Positions 47,465-55,325 of a stretch of 64,000 bases of DNA are shown one piece after another (position 1 is the stretch's first letter; every line of letters starts with the position of its first letter). The notes under the pieces were generated by a model that saw nothing but the letters and a program-made list of their open reading frames with translations, searched no databases and was not told the origin of the DNA. The stretch is from Actinacidiphila acididurans (lineage in GTDB: Bacteria; Actinomycetota; Actinomycetes; Streptomycetales; Streptomycetaceae): NCBI RefSeq assembly GCF_016918855.1, contig NZ_JADKYB010000002.1, positions 186,001 to 250,000 on the forward strand, written 5' to 3'. Made by a program: the position numbers and the translations under genes.

Positions 47465-48923
47465 CCAGGCTCAGCCGGCCGAGAGCGACGGGGCCCGCAA
47501 CAGGGCGACCTCCGGTCCGCGTCACGCGGCCCCCCGCAAGTCGATGCTGACCAGGCTGCACGTCCCCGCCGGGAAGGCGGTGGCGCTCGCGGCCATGCCC
47601 ACCGCAGTGCTGATGGGCATGGGCTTCACGCCGCACTTCGCCCAGGCGGACGAGATGCCCAAGGACACGTTCAAGGCAGGACCCTGCGTCTCCCAGACGG
47701 ACAACTCCGCGCACACGGCCGCCAAGCCGTCCGCGGCGGGGTCCGCTGCGAAGGGGGACAAGGGCACGGGCGCGGCGAAGGACAAGTCCGCGCCGGGCGA
47801 CACCGGTTCCGGTACGGCCGGTTCCGGTGGTACGAAGCCCACGCCGTCGGCGAGCCCGTCGCCGTCCGCGCAGGCGCCGGGGACGAAGGGCGGCAGCCCG
47901 GTCACGAGCCTGCTGCCGTCCGGCACGGACACGGCCAAGCCGCAGCCGAGCGCGAGCCCGACGCCGAGCACGCCGGCCTCCGGTTCGGCCGGCTCCGGTG
48001 GTTCCGGGTCGTCGGGTTCGTCCGGGTCGTCCGTCGACCCGCAGGACCCGCTGGGCCTGGGCCACCTGCTCGGCGGCCTGCTGGGCACCGGCAAGACCAG
48101 CCCGACGCCGTCGCCCTCGCCGACCGCCACGCAGACGCCCAAGCCGTCGCCCTCGCCCACCGCGAGCGCGCCGAGCACGAGCCCGGCTCCGCAGGCGCCG
48201 GGCAAGCCCTCGTCAGGCGGCTCGGGTTCGTCGGGCTCGTCGACGGGTTCGGCGTCCGGTTCGTCGTCGGGTTCGTCCGCCGGGACGTCCTCGGTCGGCC
48301 GTACGGTGGAGGACGCCGGGAAGGGGGCCGCGGGCGCCGTCACACGGACCGTGAAGGACCTCACGGGGGCCACGGGGTCCCATGAGTCCAAGGCGGGCTC
48401 CACGGGCGCCACAGCGGCCTCACAGGGCCCGCAGTCCTACCCGTGCCCCACCTACGACGCGAAGGCGTTCGCCGACGCGCCGGTGGAGGGCGGGATCCCG
48501 CTGCTGCCGGACGACCCGTGGACGCTGAAGAGTTCCAAGCTCTCGCTGCACGGGCTCCAGTACGACGGGATCAGACGGGTGCAGACCTGGAGCGGGCAGT
48601 TCAAGGAGGTGCTGAAGTTCACCGCCACCGGCGTGGACATCGACGACCTCTGGCAGATCGTCAACGGCCCCCGCGGCTCGCACACCTGGGTCCAGGCCCG
48701 GGCCGGGTCCACGTCCACCATCACCAACGGCACGGTGACCATGTACACCGAGTCCCTCAGCGGCAACCTGCTGGGCCTGATCCCGATCACCTTCACCCCG
48801 AAGGCGCCGCCGCCGCTGACCCTGCCGGAGCTGTTCTTCACCGATGTCACGGTCATTCAGGCCGGGCAGTTCGGCGGTGACCTGTTCGTCCCCGGCATGC
48901 ACGTCGTGCCGAACCAGCCCTGA
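47454..48923 (+). CDS. Secreted Ser/Pro/Gly-rich protein with C-terminal globular domain
   Basis: A 489-residue protein. After a basic N-terminus a hydrophobic segment (KAVALAAMPTAVLMGMGFTPHFAQA) looks like a signal peptide. Residues ~80-310 are low-complexity (SPSPSA, SGSSGSS, PTPSPSPT repeats), and residues ~325-489 form a domain with SYPCPTYDAKAFADAPVEGGIPLLPDDPW, LSLHGLQYDGIRRVQTWSGQFKEVLKFTATGVDIDDL and ELFFTDVTVIQAGQFGGDLFVPGMHV. GTG 47454 is inside the DUF6114 gene. I do not recognise the domain; the linker suggests passage through or attachment to the wall. Confidence 0.78.
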   Translation: MLGDQAQPAESDGARNRATSGPRHAAPRKSMLTRLHVPAGKAVALAAMPTAVLMGMGFTPHFAQADEMPKDTFKAGPCVSQTDNSAHTAAKPSAAGSAAKGDKGTGAAKDKSAPGDTGSGTAGSGGTKPTPSASPSPSAQAPGTKGGSPVTSLLPSGTDTAKPQPSASPTPSTPASGSAGSGGSGSSGSSGSSVDPQDPLGLGHLLGGLLGTGKTSPTPSPSPTATQTPKPSPSPTASAPSTSPAPQAPGKPSSGGSGSSGSSTGSASGSSSGSSAGTSSVGRTVEDAGKGAAGAVTRTVKDLTGATGSHESKAGSTGATAASQGPQSYPCPTYDAKAFADAPVEGGIPLLPDDPWTLKSSKLSLHGLQYDGIRRVQTWSGQFKEVLKFTATGVDIDDLWQIVNGPRGSHTWVQARAGSTSTITNGTVTMYTESLSGNLLGLIPITFTPKAPPPLTLPELFFTDVTVIQAGQFGGDLFVPGMHVVPNQP

Positions 48924-48949
48924 CCCACCCGCACCGCCCCTACCCCCAT

Positions 48950-49003
48950 CGCCGCGCGGCCCGCACCCCGAGGATTTCCGACGGGGGTACGGGCCGCGCG
49001 GCG
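48950..49003. terminator. Strong hairpin between convergent genes, copy 1 of a repeated element
   Basis: CGCCGCGCGGCCCGCACCCC (48950-48969) pairs with GGGGTACGGGCCGCGCGGCG (48984-49003), 19 of 20 positions. The same arm and loop motif (GGATTTCC) recur in reverse orientation at 60159-60205. It lies between two convergent stops and should terminate both. Confidence 0.8.
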
Positions 49004-49025
49004 TTCCGGCCGTCCGGCTCAGGTG

Positions 49026-52000
49026 TTACCCGACGGTGAGCGTCACCTTGCCGGTCACGCCGCCCGCCGTGACGGTGATGTCCGCCGTGCCGGGCCGGTT
49101 CGCGGTCACCTCACCGGTGACGGCGTCCACCGAGGCGACCCTCGGGTCGCTGCTGGACCACACGTGCGAGACCGGGTCGGCGATCGGCACCGTCGGCGGG
49201 GTGAAGTTGTCCCCGGCGATCTGCGTACCGGTCGCGGTCAGCGTCTCGTGCCCGCCCACTGTGAGGCCCGGCTGCGGCGCGGTCACCCCGATCGAGGTGA
49301 AGACGCCCTCCACCGAGAACTGGATGTCCCCGCTCGGGCTGACGTGGAACAGGCCGAAGTGCTCGAAGCCGCCCTTGTCGGAGGTGGCGTACGCGGGCAT
49401 GCCCAGGTCGGCCACGGTGAACTGGGGCACCCCGCCGGCCTTCGCCGGCACGTTGTTCCCCTGCGGGTCGAGGATCTGCTCGGCGAAGCCGCGCGCGTGC
49501 CCGTAGAGCATGATGACGTGCTTGTCCGGGTGCGACGCCTGGTACTTCTGGACGATGCGCAGGTACATCTGCGCCTCCCACCGGTCGCCGAACTGGCTGT
49601 TGGCCGCCGGGTGCGGGTCGTAGGCGGGCATGTGGGTGACCACGAAGACCGCCTTGGACTGCGCGTTGGTGAGCTGGTCCACCAGCCACGGGTACTGCGA
49701 CCGGGCCGGCACCTGGTAGGCGTCGGAGGACAGCAGGCCGCCGTGCGCGTTGTCGGTGACGATCACGTCGGCGGCACCAGCCGTGTAGGAATAGTGCGTG
49801 TCGCCGAAGGCGGCGGCAAAGTTGCCGTTCTCCGGCAGCGCCCCCTGGCTGATCTCGTGGTTGCCGACCACGTCGTGGTAGGGCACGCCGAACTCCGAGA
49901 TCTTCTGCTTCGCGTACGCCAGGTCAGCGGGTGCTCCGTCGTCGGGCATGTCACCGAGCATCTGCACCTGGTCGGGCCGGGCCTGCGCCGGCAGCGACGG
50001 AATCCGCGCCTTGGCGGCGTCCAGCACCTTGCTGGAGGCGGAGCCGGGGTCCGAGGCGACCATGTGCGCGTCGTCGCCGAGCAGCATGGTGTCGCCCTGG
50101 GACGAGAAGTTCGCCGCGTTCTCCTCGTAGGACAGCCAGGACGGGTTCTGCGGCACGGCGGTGTAGGTCGGCGCGACCACCGGCCGCGGCGAGTACAGCG
50201 CCTCCAGGCCGCCCACCTTGACCGTACCGGCGTAGGTGGAGGTCGTGTTGAGCGCCAGGAAGTCCACGAAGCCGATGTGCAGCGGGAAGCTGAGCCCCGG
50301 CGGAATGTCCGCGGCCACGAGCTGCCAGCCGTTGAAGGTGACGTACGTCGGGTACAGCGTGGTCGTGGTGCCGGCGATGTCCACGTAGGACTCCGCGAAC
50401 CACAGTCCCTTGGCGTCGCCCTTGACCCAGATGCCGATCCGGGCCGGGTCGACGCCCTCCGCGTCGGGGCCGACCGTGAGCGTGTTCTTCGGCGACAGCA
50501 CCAGTTGCCGGACGCCGGAGCCCGCCGGCATCGTGTAGGTCAGCGCCATGGAGCCCGGGGCGGTGGAGCCGGGCGGTACGTCGCCGGGGGAGTTGGCGAG
50601 CGTGGCGGGCTGACCGGTGGTGTTGCGCAGGCTCCAGTCGGCCACGTCGTCCATCGGGTCTACGGTGCTCGCCACTTCGCCGACCGCGATCGTGGAGGTG
50701 GCGCCGGCCCCGCCGACGGTGGCCGTGACCTTCTCCAGGCCGCCGTTGTCGCTGTCGGCGGTGAACAGGCCGTGCGCGTCGACCGAGCCGAGGCTCGGGT
50801 CGCTGACCGACCACTGCGCGGCTTCGGCCGGCACCTGCGCGGCGGTCCCGGAGGCGCCGTCCGCGGTGCCCTTCAGGGTCAGCTGCTGGGTGTGCCCGTT
50901 GGGCAGGTCGGGGGCGTCCGGCGAGACGGACAGCGAGGTCAGCTTCTTGGCGACCTCCAGCGGCTGGCTGGTGGTGGCGCCTGCGCTGGTCGCGGTGATC
51001 GTGCCCTCGCCGGTGCCGGTCACGGTGAGCTCGCCGTTGGACCAGGTGGCCAGCGAACTGGGCTGGACCTGGACGTCAACGGTGCTGTCGGACGGGTTCT
51101 GCAGGGCGTCGGTGGCGTACACCGGCACCGCGATCGTCGCGCCGGGCACGGTGGTGACCGGCGTGCCGTCGTTGATCACGACGTTGGTCGCCTCGGTGGG
51201 CGCCGGCGCCGTGCTGTAGACGAAGATGCCGTTGGCGACCGGGCGCTCGGCCCCGTCGGACGGGGTGTTCATGACCGAGACGTGCGCGTCACCGGGCTTG
51301 CGGGCGACCATCTCGGTGGAGCCGCCGGTGTCGAACAGGATCGCGTTGTACGCGCCCTGCTTCATCATCCACTGGGCGAACTCCGGTCGGGTCAGGCCCT
51401 CCGCGACGCCCTCGGTGAGCCGGCCGTCGAAGGTCGCGATGATGACGTGCTTGCCGTCCTTGGAGACGCCGAGGCCCGTCACCGGGTAGTCCACGTTGTT
51501 CTCGCCGCCGGCCTGGAGCGGTACGGACATCTTGCCGTCCTGCACCAGGAGGGCGCCGCCGGAGATCGCGGTCCGCACGCCGTCGTCGGGGGAGAGCTTC
51601 TCGGAGACGGCCAGCGTGTCACCGACGTGCACATTGGTGTTCAGCCAGGTCGCCGACGCCTTCGCGCCGACCAGCGCCTCGGTGCCGTCGGGCAGGGCGC
51701 CCAGCGACTTCACGCCGGTGGCGACCGAGTCGACCACGAAGCCGCCTGTGCCGACCTTGCCGGTGACCACCGTGGAGGACGGGATGGTGCCGCCGGCGCC
51801 GAGGTCCGGGGTGACCCGCACCAGGCTGTTGGACGACAGGTCGTCCAGCGTGTTCACCGACTTGATCGCGTGGCTCGCCGAGCCGTCCGTGACGGTGCCG
51901 GCGTAGGTCTCGGTGCCGATGCCGACCGTGCCGTCCTGGCGGACCCACATGTCGGAGGTCCAGCCGGAGTTGGGGCTCTTGATCAGCTTGCCGTCGGTGA

Positions 52001-52487
52001 CGACCATGCCGGAGGGCCGGTTGGTCGAGTTGATCGCGAAGAAGTCGCCGTTGACACCGGCGACCGCGCCGGTCCGGTCCGCCATCGAGCTGATGGCCTC
52101 GGCCGGCGGGTCGGTCAGCTTGTCGTGCGCCTCCACGGTGCCGAGGCGGACGTTGGAGTTCGTCAGATCGGCGTGCAGCACTTGGGCGTGCTGCCGGCCG
52201 GCCACGGTGTCGTAGGTCTCGCTGTGCTCGGTGACCCCGGAGGTGATCGGGATCGACGGCGTCCTGGACTGGTCGACGACCGTCGGCCACAGGTCCGGGG
52301 TCGTCGGCAGCCAGCTCTGGGTGGCGGAGGGCTGGTCGCCGGTGTCCGCGTGGGCCAGGACGGGTCCGCCGAACATCGTGCCGGCGGCCGCGGCCGTCAG
52401 CACGCCGATGCCGAGGCTGCGCCAGCCCCGGCGGGTTGTTCTGTTGTACGCCGGGCGCGCTGCGGCTCCGGCTCTGCTCTTTCGCAT
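49026..52487 (-). CDS. Secreted phosphodiester glycosidase / metallophosphoesterase multidomain protein
   Basis: A 1153-residue exported protein. A signal peptide (RRGWRSLGIGVLTAAAAGTMFGGPVLAHA) precedes a NAGPA-type phosphodiester glycosidase domain (~75-420; GVNGDFFAIN, ILFDTGGSTEMV), Ig-like segments (~430-620), a carbohydrate-binding-like beta domain (~620-780) and a calcineurin-type phosphoesterase domain (~780-1040) with LLGDDAHM, LGDMPDDG, GNHE, THMPAYDPHP and YGHARGF. The usual final G-H-x-H is GHAR. A C-terminal BIG2-like domain follows. It may remove sugar or phosphate caps from wall polymers to gain phosphate. The start is ATG 52487 after GCAGGAGC. Confidence 0.85.
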   Translation of the reverse strand: MRKSRAGAAARPAYNRTTRRGWRSLGIGVLTAAAAGTMFGGPVLAHADTGDQPSATQSWLPTTPDLWPTVVDQSRTPSIPITSGVTEHSETYDTVAGRQHAQVLHADLTNSNVRLGTVEAHDKLTDPPAEAISSMADRTGAVAGVNGDFFAINSTNRPSGMVVTDGKLIKSPNSGWTSDMWVRQDGTVGIGTETYAGTVTDGSASHAIKSVNTLDDLSSNSLVRVTPDLGAGGTIPSSTVVTGKVGTGGFVVDSVATGVKSLGALPDGTEALVGAKASATWLNTNVHVGDTLAVSEKLSPDDGVRTAISGGALLVQDGKMSVPLQAGGENNVDYPVTGLGVSKDGKHVIIATFDGRLTEGVAEGLTRPEFAQWMMKQGAYNAILFDTGGSTEMVARKPGDAHVSVMNTPSDGAERPVANGIFVYSTAPAPTEATNVVINDGTPVTTVPGATIAVPVYATDALQNPSDSTVDVQVQPSSLATWSNGELTVTGTGEGTITATSAGATTSQPLEVAKKLTSLSVSPDAPDLPNGHTQQLTLKGTADGASGTAAQVPAEAAQWSVSDPSLGSVDAHGLFTADSDNGGLEKVTATVGGAGATSTIAVGEVASTVDPMDDVADWSLRNTTGQPATLANSPGDVPPGSTAPGSMALTYTMPAGSGVRQLVLSPKNTLTVGPDAEGVDPARIGIWVKGDAKGLWFAESYVDIAGTTTTLYPTYVTFNGWQLVAADIPPGLSFPLHIGFVDFLALNTTSTYAGTVKVGGLEALYSPRPVVAPTYTAVPQNPSWLSYEENAANFSSQGDTMLLGDDAHMVASDPGSASSKVLDAAKARIPSLPAQARPDQVQMLGDMPDDGAPADLAYAKQKISEFGVPYHDVVGNHEISQGALPENGNFAAAFGDTHYSYTAGAADVIVTDNAHGGLLSSDAYQVPARSQYPWLVDQLTNAQSKAVFVVTHMPAYDPHPAANSQFGDRWEAQMYLRIVQKYQASHPDKHVIMLYGHARGFAEQILDPQGNNVPAKAGGVPQFTVADLGMPAYATSDKGGFEHFGLFHVSPSGDIQFSVEGVFTSIGVTAPQPGLTVGGHETLTATGTQIAGDNFTPPTVPIADPVSHVWSSSDPRVASVDAVTGEVTANRPGTADITVTAGGVTGKVTLTVG

Positions 52488-52512
52488 GCTCCTGCCTCTG
52501 CAGTCGTTTTGT

Positions 52513-52535
52513 GTCGCCACGCGGTGCGTGGCGAC
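52513..52535 (-). promoter_or_regulatory. Perfect 10-bp hairpin in the leader of the phosphodiesterase gene
   Basis: GTCGCCACGC (52513-52522) and GCGTGGCGAC (52526-52535) flank GGT, 26 bases upstream of ATG 52487 on the minus strand, and CTGCAG occurs on both sides. It may be an operator or a structured 5' leader. Confidence 0.45.
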
Positions 52536-52645
52536 GCCCACTGCAGCCAAACAGGGCCGGGTCGACGGTACGTGGTGACTACAACGAAGTAGTCGAGGCG
52601 GGCAGATGAACAGGTACGACTGCGCGACCGGCGGTGACGGAACCG

Positions 52646-53671
52646 TCAGAAGACGGATTCCGCCTCCTGCATCCGGTCCTCCGGGACGGTCTTGAGGTGG
52701 GTGATCGCGTCGGCCAGTGGGACCATGGTGACGCGCGTGCCGTGCAGGGCGGTCATGTGGCCGAAGACGCCCTTGTGGGCCGCCTCCACCGCGTGCCAGC
52801 CGAAGCGGCCGGCCAGCACGCGGTCGTACGCGGTGGGGACGCCGCCGCGCTGCACGTGGCCGAGGATCACCGGGCGGGCCTCCTTGCCGAGCCGGGCCTC
52901 CAGCTCGCGGGCGAGGGTGGCGCCGATCCCGGTGAACCGCTCGTGACCGAACTTGTCGATCTCGCCGACGCCGTATTCCATCGTGCCCTTGGCCGGGTGC
53001 GCGCCCTCGGCCACGCAGATCACCGCGAACCGCTTGCCCCGGTTGAACCGCTCCTCGATCATCGACACCAGGTCGGCCGGGTCGAAGGGCCGCTCGGGCA
53101 CGCAGATGCCGTGGGCGCCGCCGGCCATGCCGGCCTCCAGCGCGATCCAGCCGGCATGCCGGCCCATCACCTCGACCACCATCACCCGCTGGTGCGACTC
53201 GGCGGTGGTCTTCAGCCGGTCGATCGCCTCGGTCGCCACGGTGACGGCGGTGTCGAAGCCGAAGGTGCGGTCGGTGCCGTTGATGTCATTGTCGATGGTC
53301 TTGGGCACGCCCACCACCGGCATCCCGGCGTCGGACAGCATCCGGGCGGCGGTCAGCGTGCCCTCGCCGCCGATCGGGATGAGCACGTCCAGGCCGTACT
53401 CGGCGCGCAGTTCGCCCGCGTTGTCGGCCGCCTCGCGCAGCCGGGCCCGCTCCAGCCGGGCCGAGCCGAGGATGGTGCCGCCGCGGGCCAGGATGCCGCT
53501 GACCGAGTCCAGGTCCAGCGACCGGTAGCGGCCCTCCAGCAGGCCGCGGAACCCGTCCTCGAAGCCGATGACCTCGTCGCCGTGGGCGGCCAGCGCCCGG
53601 TGCGTGACGGACCGGATGACGGCGTTCAGGCCGGGGCAGTCACCGCCCGCGGTGAGGACTCCGATACGCAT
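52646..53671 (-). CDS. pfkA: 6-phosphofructokinase
   Basis: A 341-residue glycolytic enzyme phosphorylating fructose 6-phosphate. The N-terminus MRIGVLTAGGDCPGLNAVIR and the active-site PKTIDNDI (Asp127) are typical. Residue 104 is Gly (GGEGT, as in ATP-dependent enzymes) while residue 124 is Lys (PKTIDND, as in PPi-dependent ones), the mixed signature known from actinobacterial group III PFKs that use ATP. The start is ATG 53671. It is one of the central-carbon genes grouped with pta-ackA and pyk. Confidence 0.94.
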   Translation of the reverse strand: MRIGVLTAGGDCPGLNAVIRSVTHRALAAHGDEVIGFEDGFRGLLEGRYRSLDLDSVSGILARGGTILGSARLERARLREAADNAGELRAEYGLDVLIPIGGEGTLTAARMLSDAGMPVVGVPKTIDNDINGTDRTFGFDTAVTVATEAIDRLKTTAESHQRVMVVEVMGRHAGWIALEAGMAGGAHGICVPERPFDPADLVSMIEERFNRGKRFAVICVAEGAHPAKGTMEYGVGEIDKFGHERFTGIGATLARELEARLGKEARPVILGHVQRGGVPTAYDRVLAGRFGWHAVEAAHKGVFGHMTALHGTRVTMVPLADAITHLKTVPEDRMQEAESVF

Positions 53672-53813
53672 CAGAAATCGCTCTCCACTATTCCCGGGCC
53701 CGGTCGGGGGGCCCGACATCCCTCCACGGTCAGGCAGCCGGCGGGCACACGGCCCGCGTGCCCGGACTCCGCGCGGCCCGGCCCGGTGGCCGGTGCTCCG
53801 CGGTCCCGCGCAC

Positions 53814-54812
53814 TCACGGCGACCTCGGCACCAGAGTGCACTCCGTGATCCGCCCGGCGAGATAATCGTCCACATTGCGGACGGTGGTGGCGATGATCTC
53901 GTCGACCGCTTCCTCGGTGAAATACGCCTGGTGCGAGGTGACCAGCACATTCGGGTACGTCATCAGCCGCGCCAGGGTCTCGTCCGTCATCACCTCCAGC
54001 GACCGGTCGGGGAAGAAGATCCCGGTCTCCTCCTCGTACACGTCCAGGCCCACCCCGGACAGCCGGCCCTCGCGCAGGGCGCCGTCCAGCGCGGCGGAGT
54101 CGATCAGCGCGCCTCGGCTGGTGTTGACCAGGATCGCGCCGTCCTTCATCCCGGCCAGCCGGCGCGCGCCCAGCAGGTGGTGGGTGGAGGGCATCAGCGG
54201 CACGTGCAGGCTCACCAGGTCCGCCTCGCGCAGCAGCCGGTCCAGCTCCACGTACTCCATGCCGAGTTCCGCGCACTCGGCGTTCGGCGTGATGTCCCAG
54301 CCCAGCAGGCGCATCCCGAAGCCCTGGGCGATGCGCGCGAAGGCGGTGCCGATCCGGCCGGTGCCGATCACCCCGGCGGTGCGGCCGCGGAAGTCCCGGC
54401 CGAGCAGGCCGTCCAGCCGGAAGTCGAAGTCGCGGGTGCGGCCGGCGGCCCGTACGATCCGCCGGTTCAGCGCCGTGGCCAGCGTCCAGGCGAACTCGGC
54501 CACGGCGTACGGCGAGTAGCCGGTCACCCGGGCCACGGTCAGGCCGAGCCGCTCCGCGTGGTCCAGGTCGATGTTGCCGAAGCCGGTCGAGCGCTGGGTG
54601 ACGAAGCGGGTGCCGCCGCGTACCAGCCCCTCCAGGACCGGGGCGTCCAGCACCGCCTCGGCGCTGGTGCACACCGCCTCGTAGCCGGCCGCCAGCGGCA
54701 GGGTGTCGGCGTTCAGCGGGGTCTCCAGGGAGCGTACGTCGTGCCGCCCGGCGAAGGCCGCGGCGAGCCGCGGGCGCTCGTCGCGCTGCACTCCGGTCGC
54801 CAGGATCTCCAC
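53814..54812 (-). CDS. D-2-hydroxyacid (probably D-lactate) dehydrogenase
   Basis: A 332-residue NAD-dependent dehydrogenase. The nucleotide-binding motif is GTGRIGTAFARIAQGFGMRLLGWD; catalytic Arg, Glu and His appear in LVNTSRGALID, DVYEEETGIFF and LVTSHQAYFTEEA. YSPYAVAEFAWTLATALNRR marks the D-lactate dehydrogenase branch. GTG 54812 has GAGGAGG eight bases upstream. Adjacent pta-ackA suggests a role in overflow or low-oxygen metabolism, reducing pyruvate. The gap to pta contains a MITE-like repeat. Confidence 0.87.
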   Translation of the reverse strand: MEILATGVQRDERPRLAAAFAGRHDVRSLETPLNADTLPLAAGYEAVCTSAEAVLDAPVLEGLVRGGTRFVTQRSTGFGNIDLDHAERLGLTVARVTGYSPYAVAEFAWTLATALNRRIVRAAGRTRDFDFRLDGLLGRDFRGRTAGVIGTGRIGTAFARIAQGFGMRLLGWDITPNAECAELGMEYVELDRLLREADLVSLHVPLMPSTHHLLGARRLAGMKDGAILVNTSRGALIDSAALDGALREGRLSGVGLDVYEEETGIFFPDRSLEVMTDETLARLMTYPNVLVTSHQAYFTEEAVDEIIATTVRNVDDYLAGRITECTLVPRSP

Positions 54813-55325
54813 CGCACCGCCCTCCTCATCGCCGCACGCTTCTCTCCTTTCGCTCACCCTATTCTCCGCGCCCTGCACCGCGCTGCGGCTCGCCGGGAGT
54901 GCCCCGCAGGGGCGCGGGGATCATGCGCGCTGCGGTTCGCCGGGAAAACCAAGGGGCGCGGGGTCCCCCAGACTCCGTCCGGGGGTGCCCCCAGCGCGAC
55001 AAGCCCTCCCCCAGAGCCTTCGGCCTGGGAGGTACCCCCACCGTGGCGCGGGTCGCCACCGGTCCGAAGGGGCAATTGCTGTCGTGTCCGGACCTCCCCC
55101 AGAGCCTTCGGCCTGGGAGGTGCCCCCAGCCGTCAGTGGTTGCTCGCGCAGTTCCCCGCGCCCCTGACTACTCCCGGCGAACCGCCCGCGCGGTGGGGAG
55201 CCCCGAGGAGCAGCGCCCGGCGGCGCGGGTTAGCGTCGGACGTGCGTGTGCCCGCACTCCGCGTGAGGCGGCGGGCGGCACGCCGAACCGCACTGAATCA
55301 GAAACGATCAGCAGGGAGCACAGGG
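54813..55325. repeat. Repeat-rich divergent region, including copy A of a MITE-like element
   Basis: A left arm CAGGGGCGCGGGG begins at 54907 and the right arm GCGCAGTTCCCCGCGCCCCTG ends at 55166. Between them the core hairpin CTCCCCCAGAGCC...GGCCTGGGAG occurs twice (55006 and 55094), and a related palindrome (CCCCCAGACTCCG, GGGGGTGCCCCC) precedes them. Bases 55043-55183 are about 90 percent identical to 62673-62816. The pta promoter must lie in or to the right of the repeat, at 55190-55310. No gene is evident. Confidence 0.8.

Noticed and set aside
48200..48300. Tandem SGSSGSS-encoding DNA as a CRISPR or minisatellite
   Set aside because: It is in-frame low-complexity coding sequence of the secreted protein.
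53568..55325. Upstream continuation of the pta frame to make a 1297-residue protein
   Set aside because: It crosses the antisense dehydrogenase gene and repeats; GTG 55326 with AGGGAG gives the normal Pta length.
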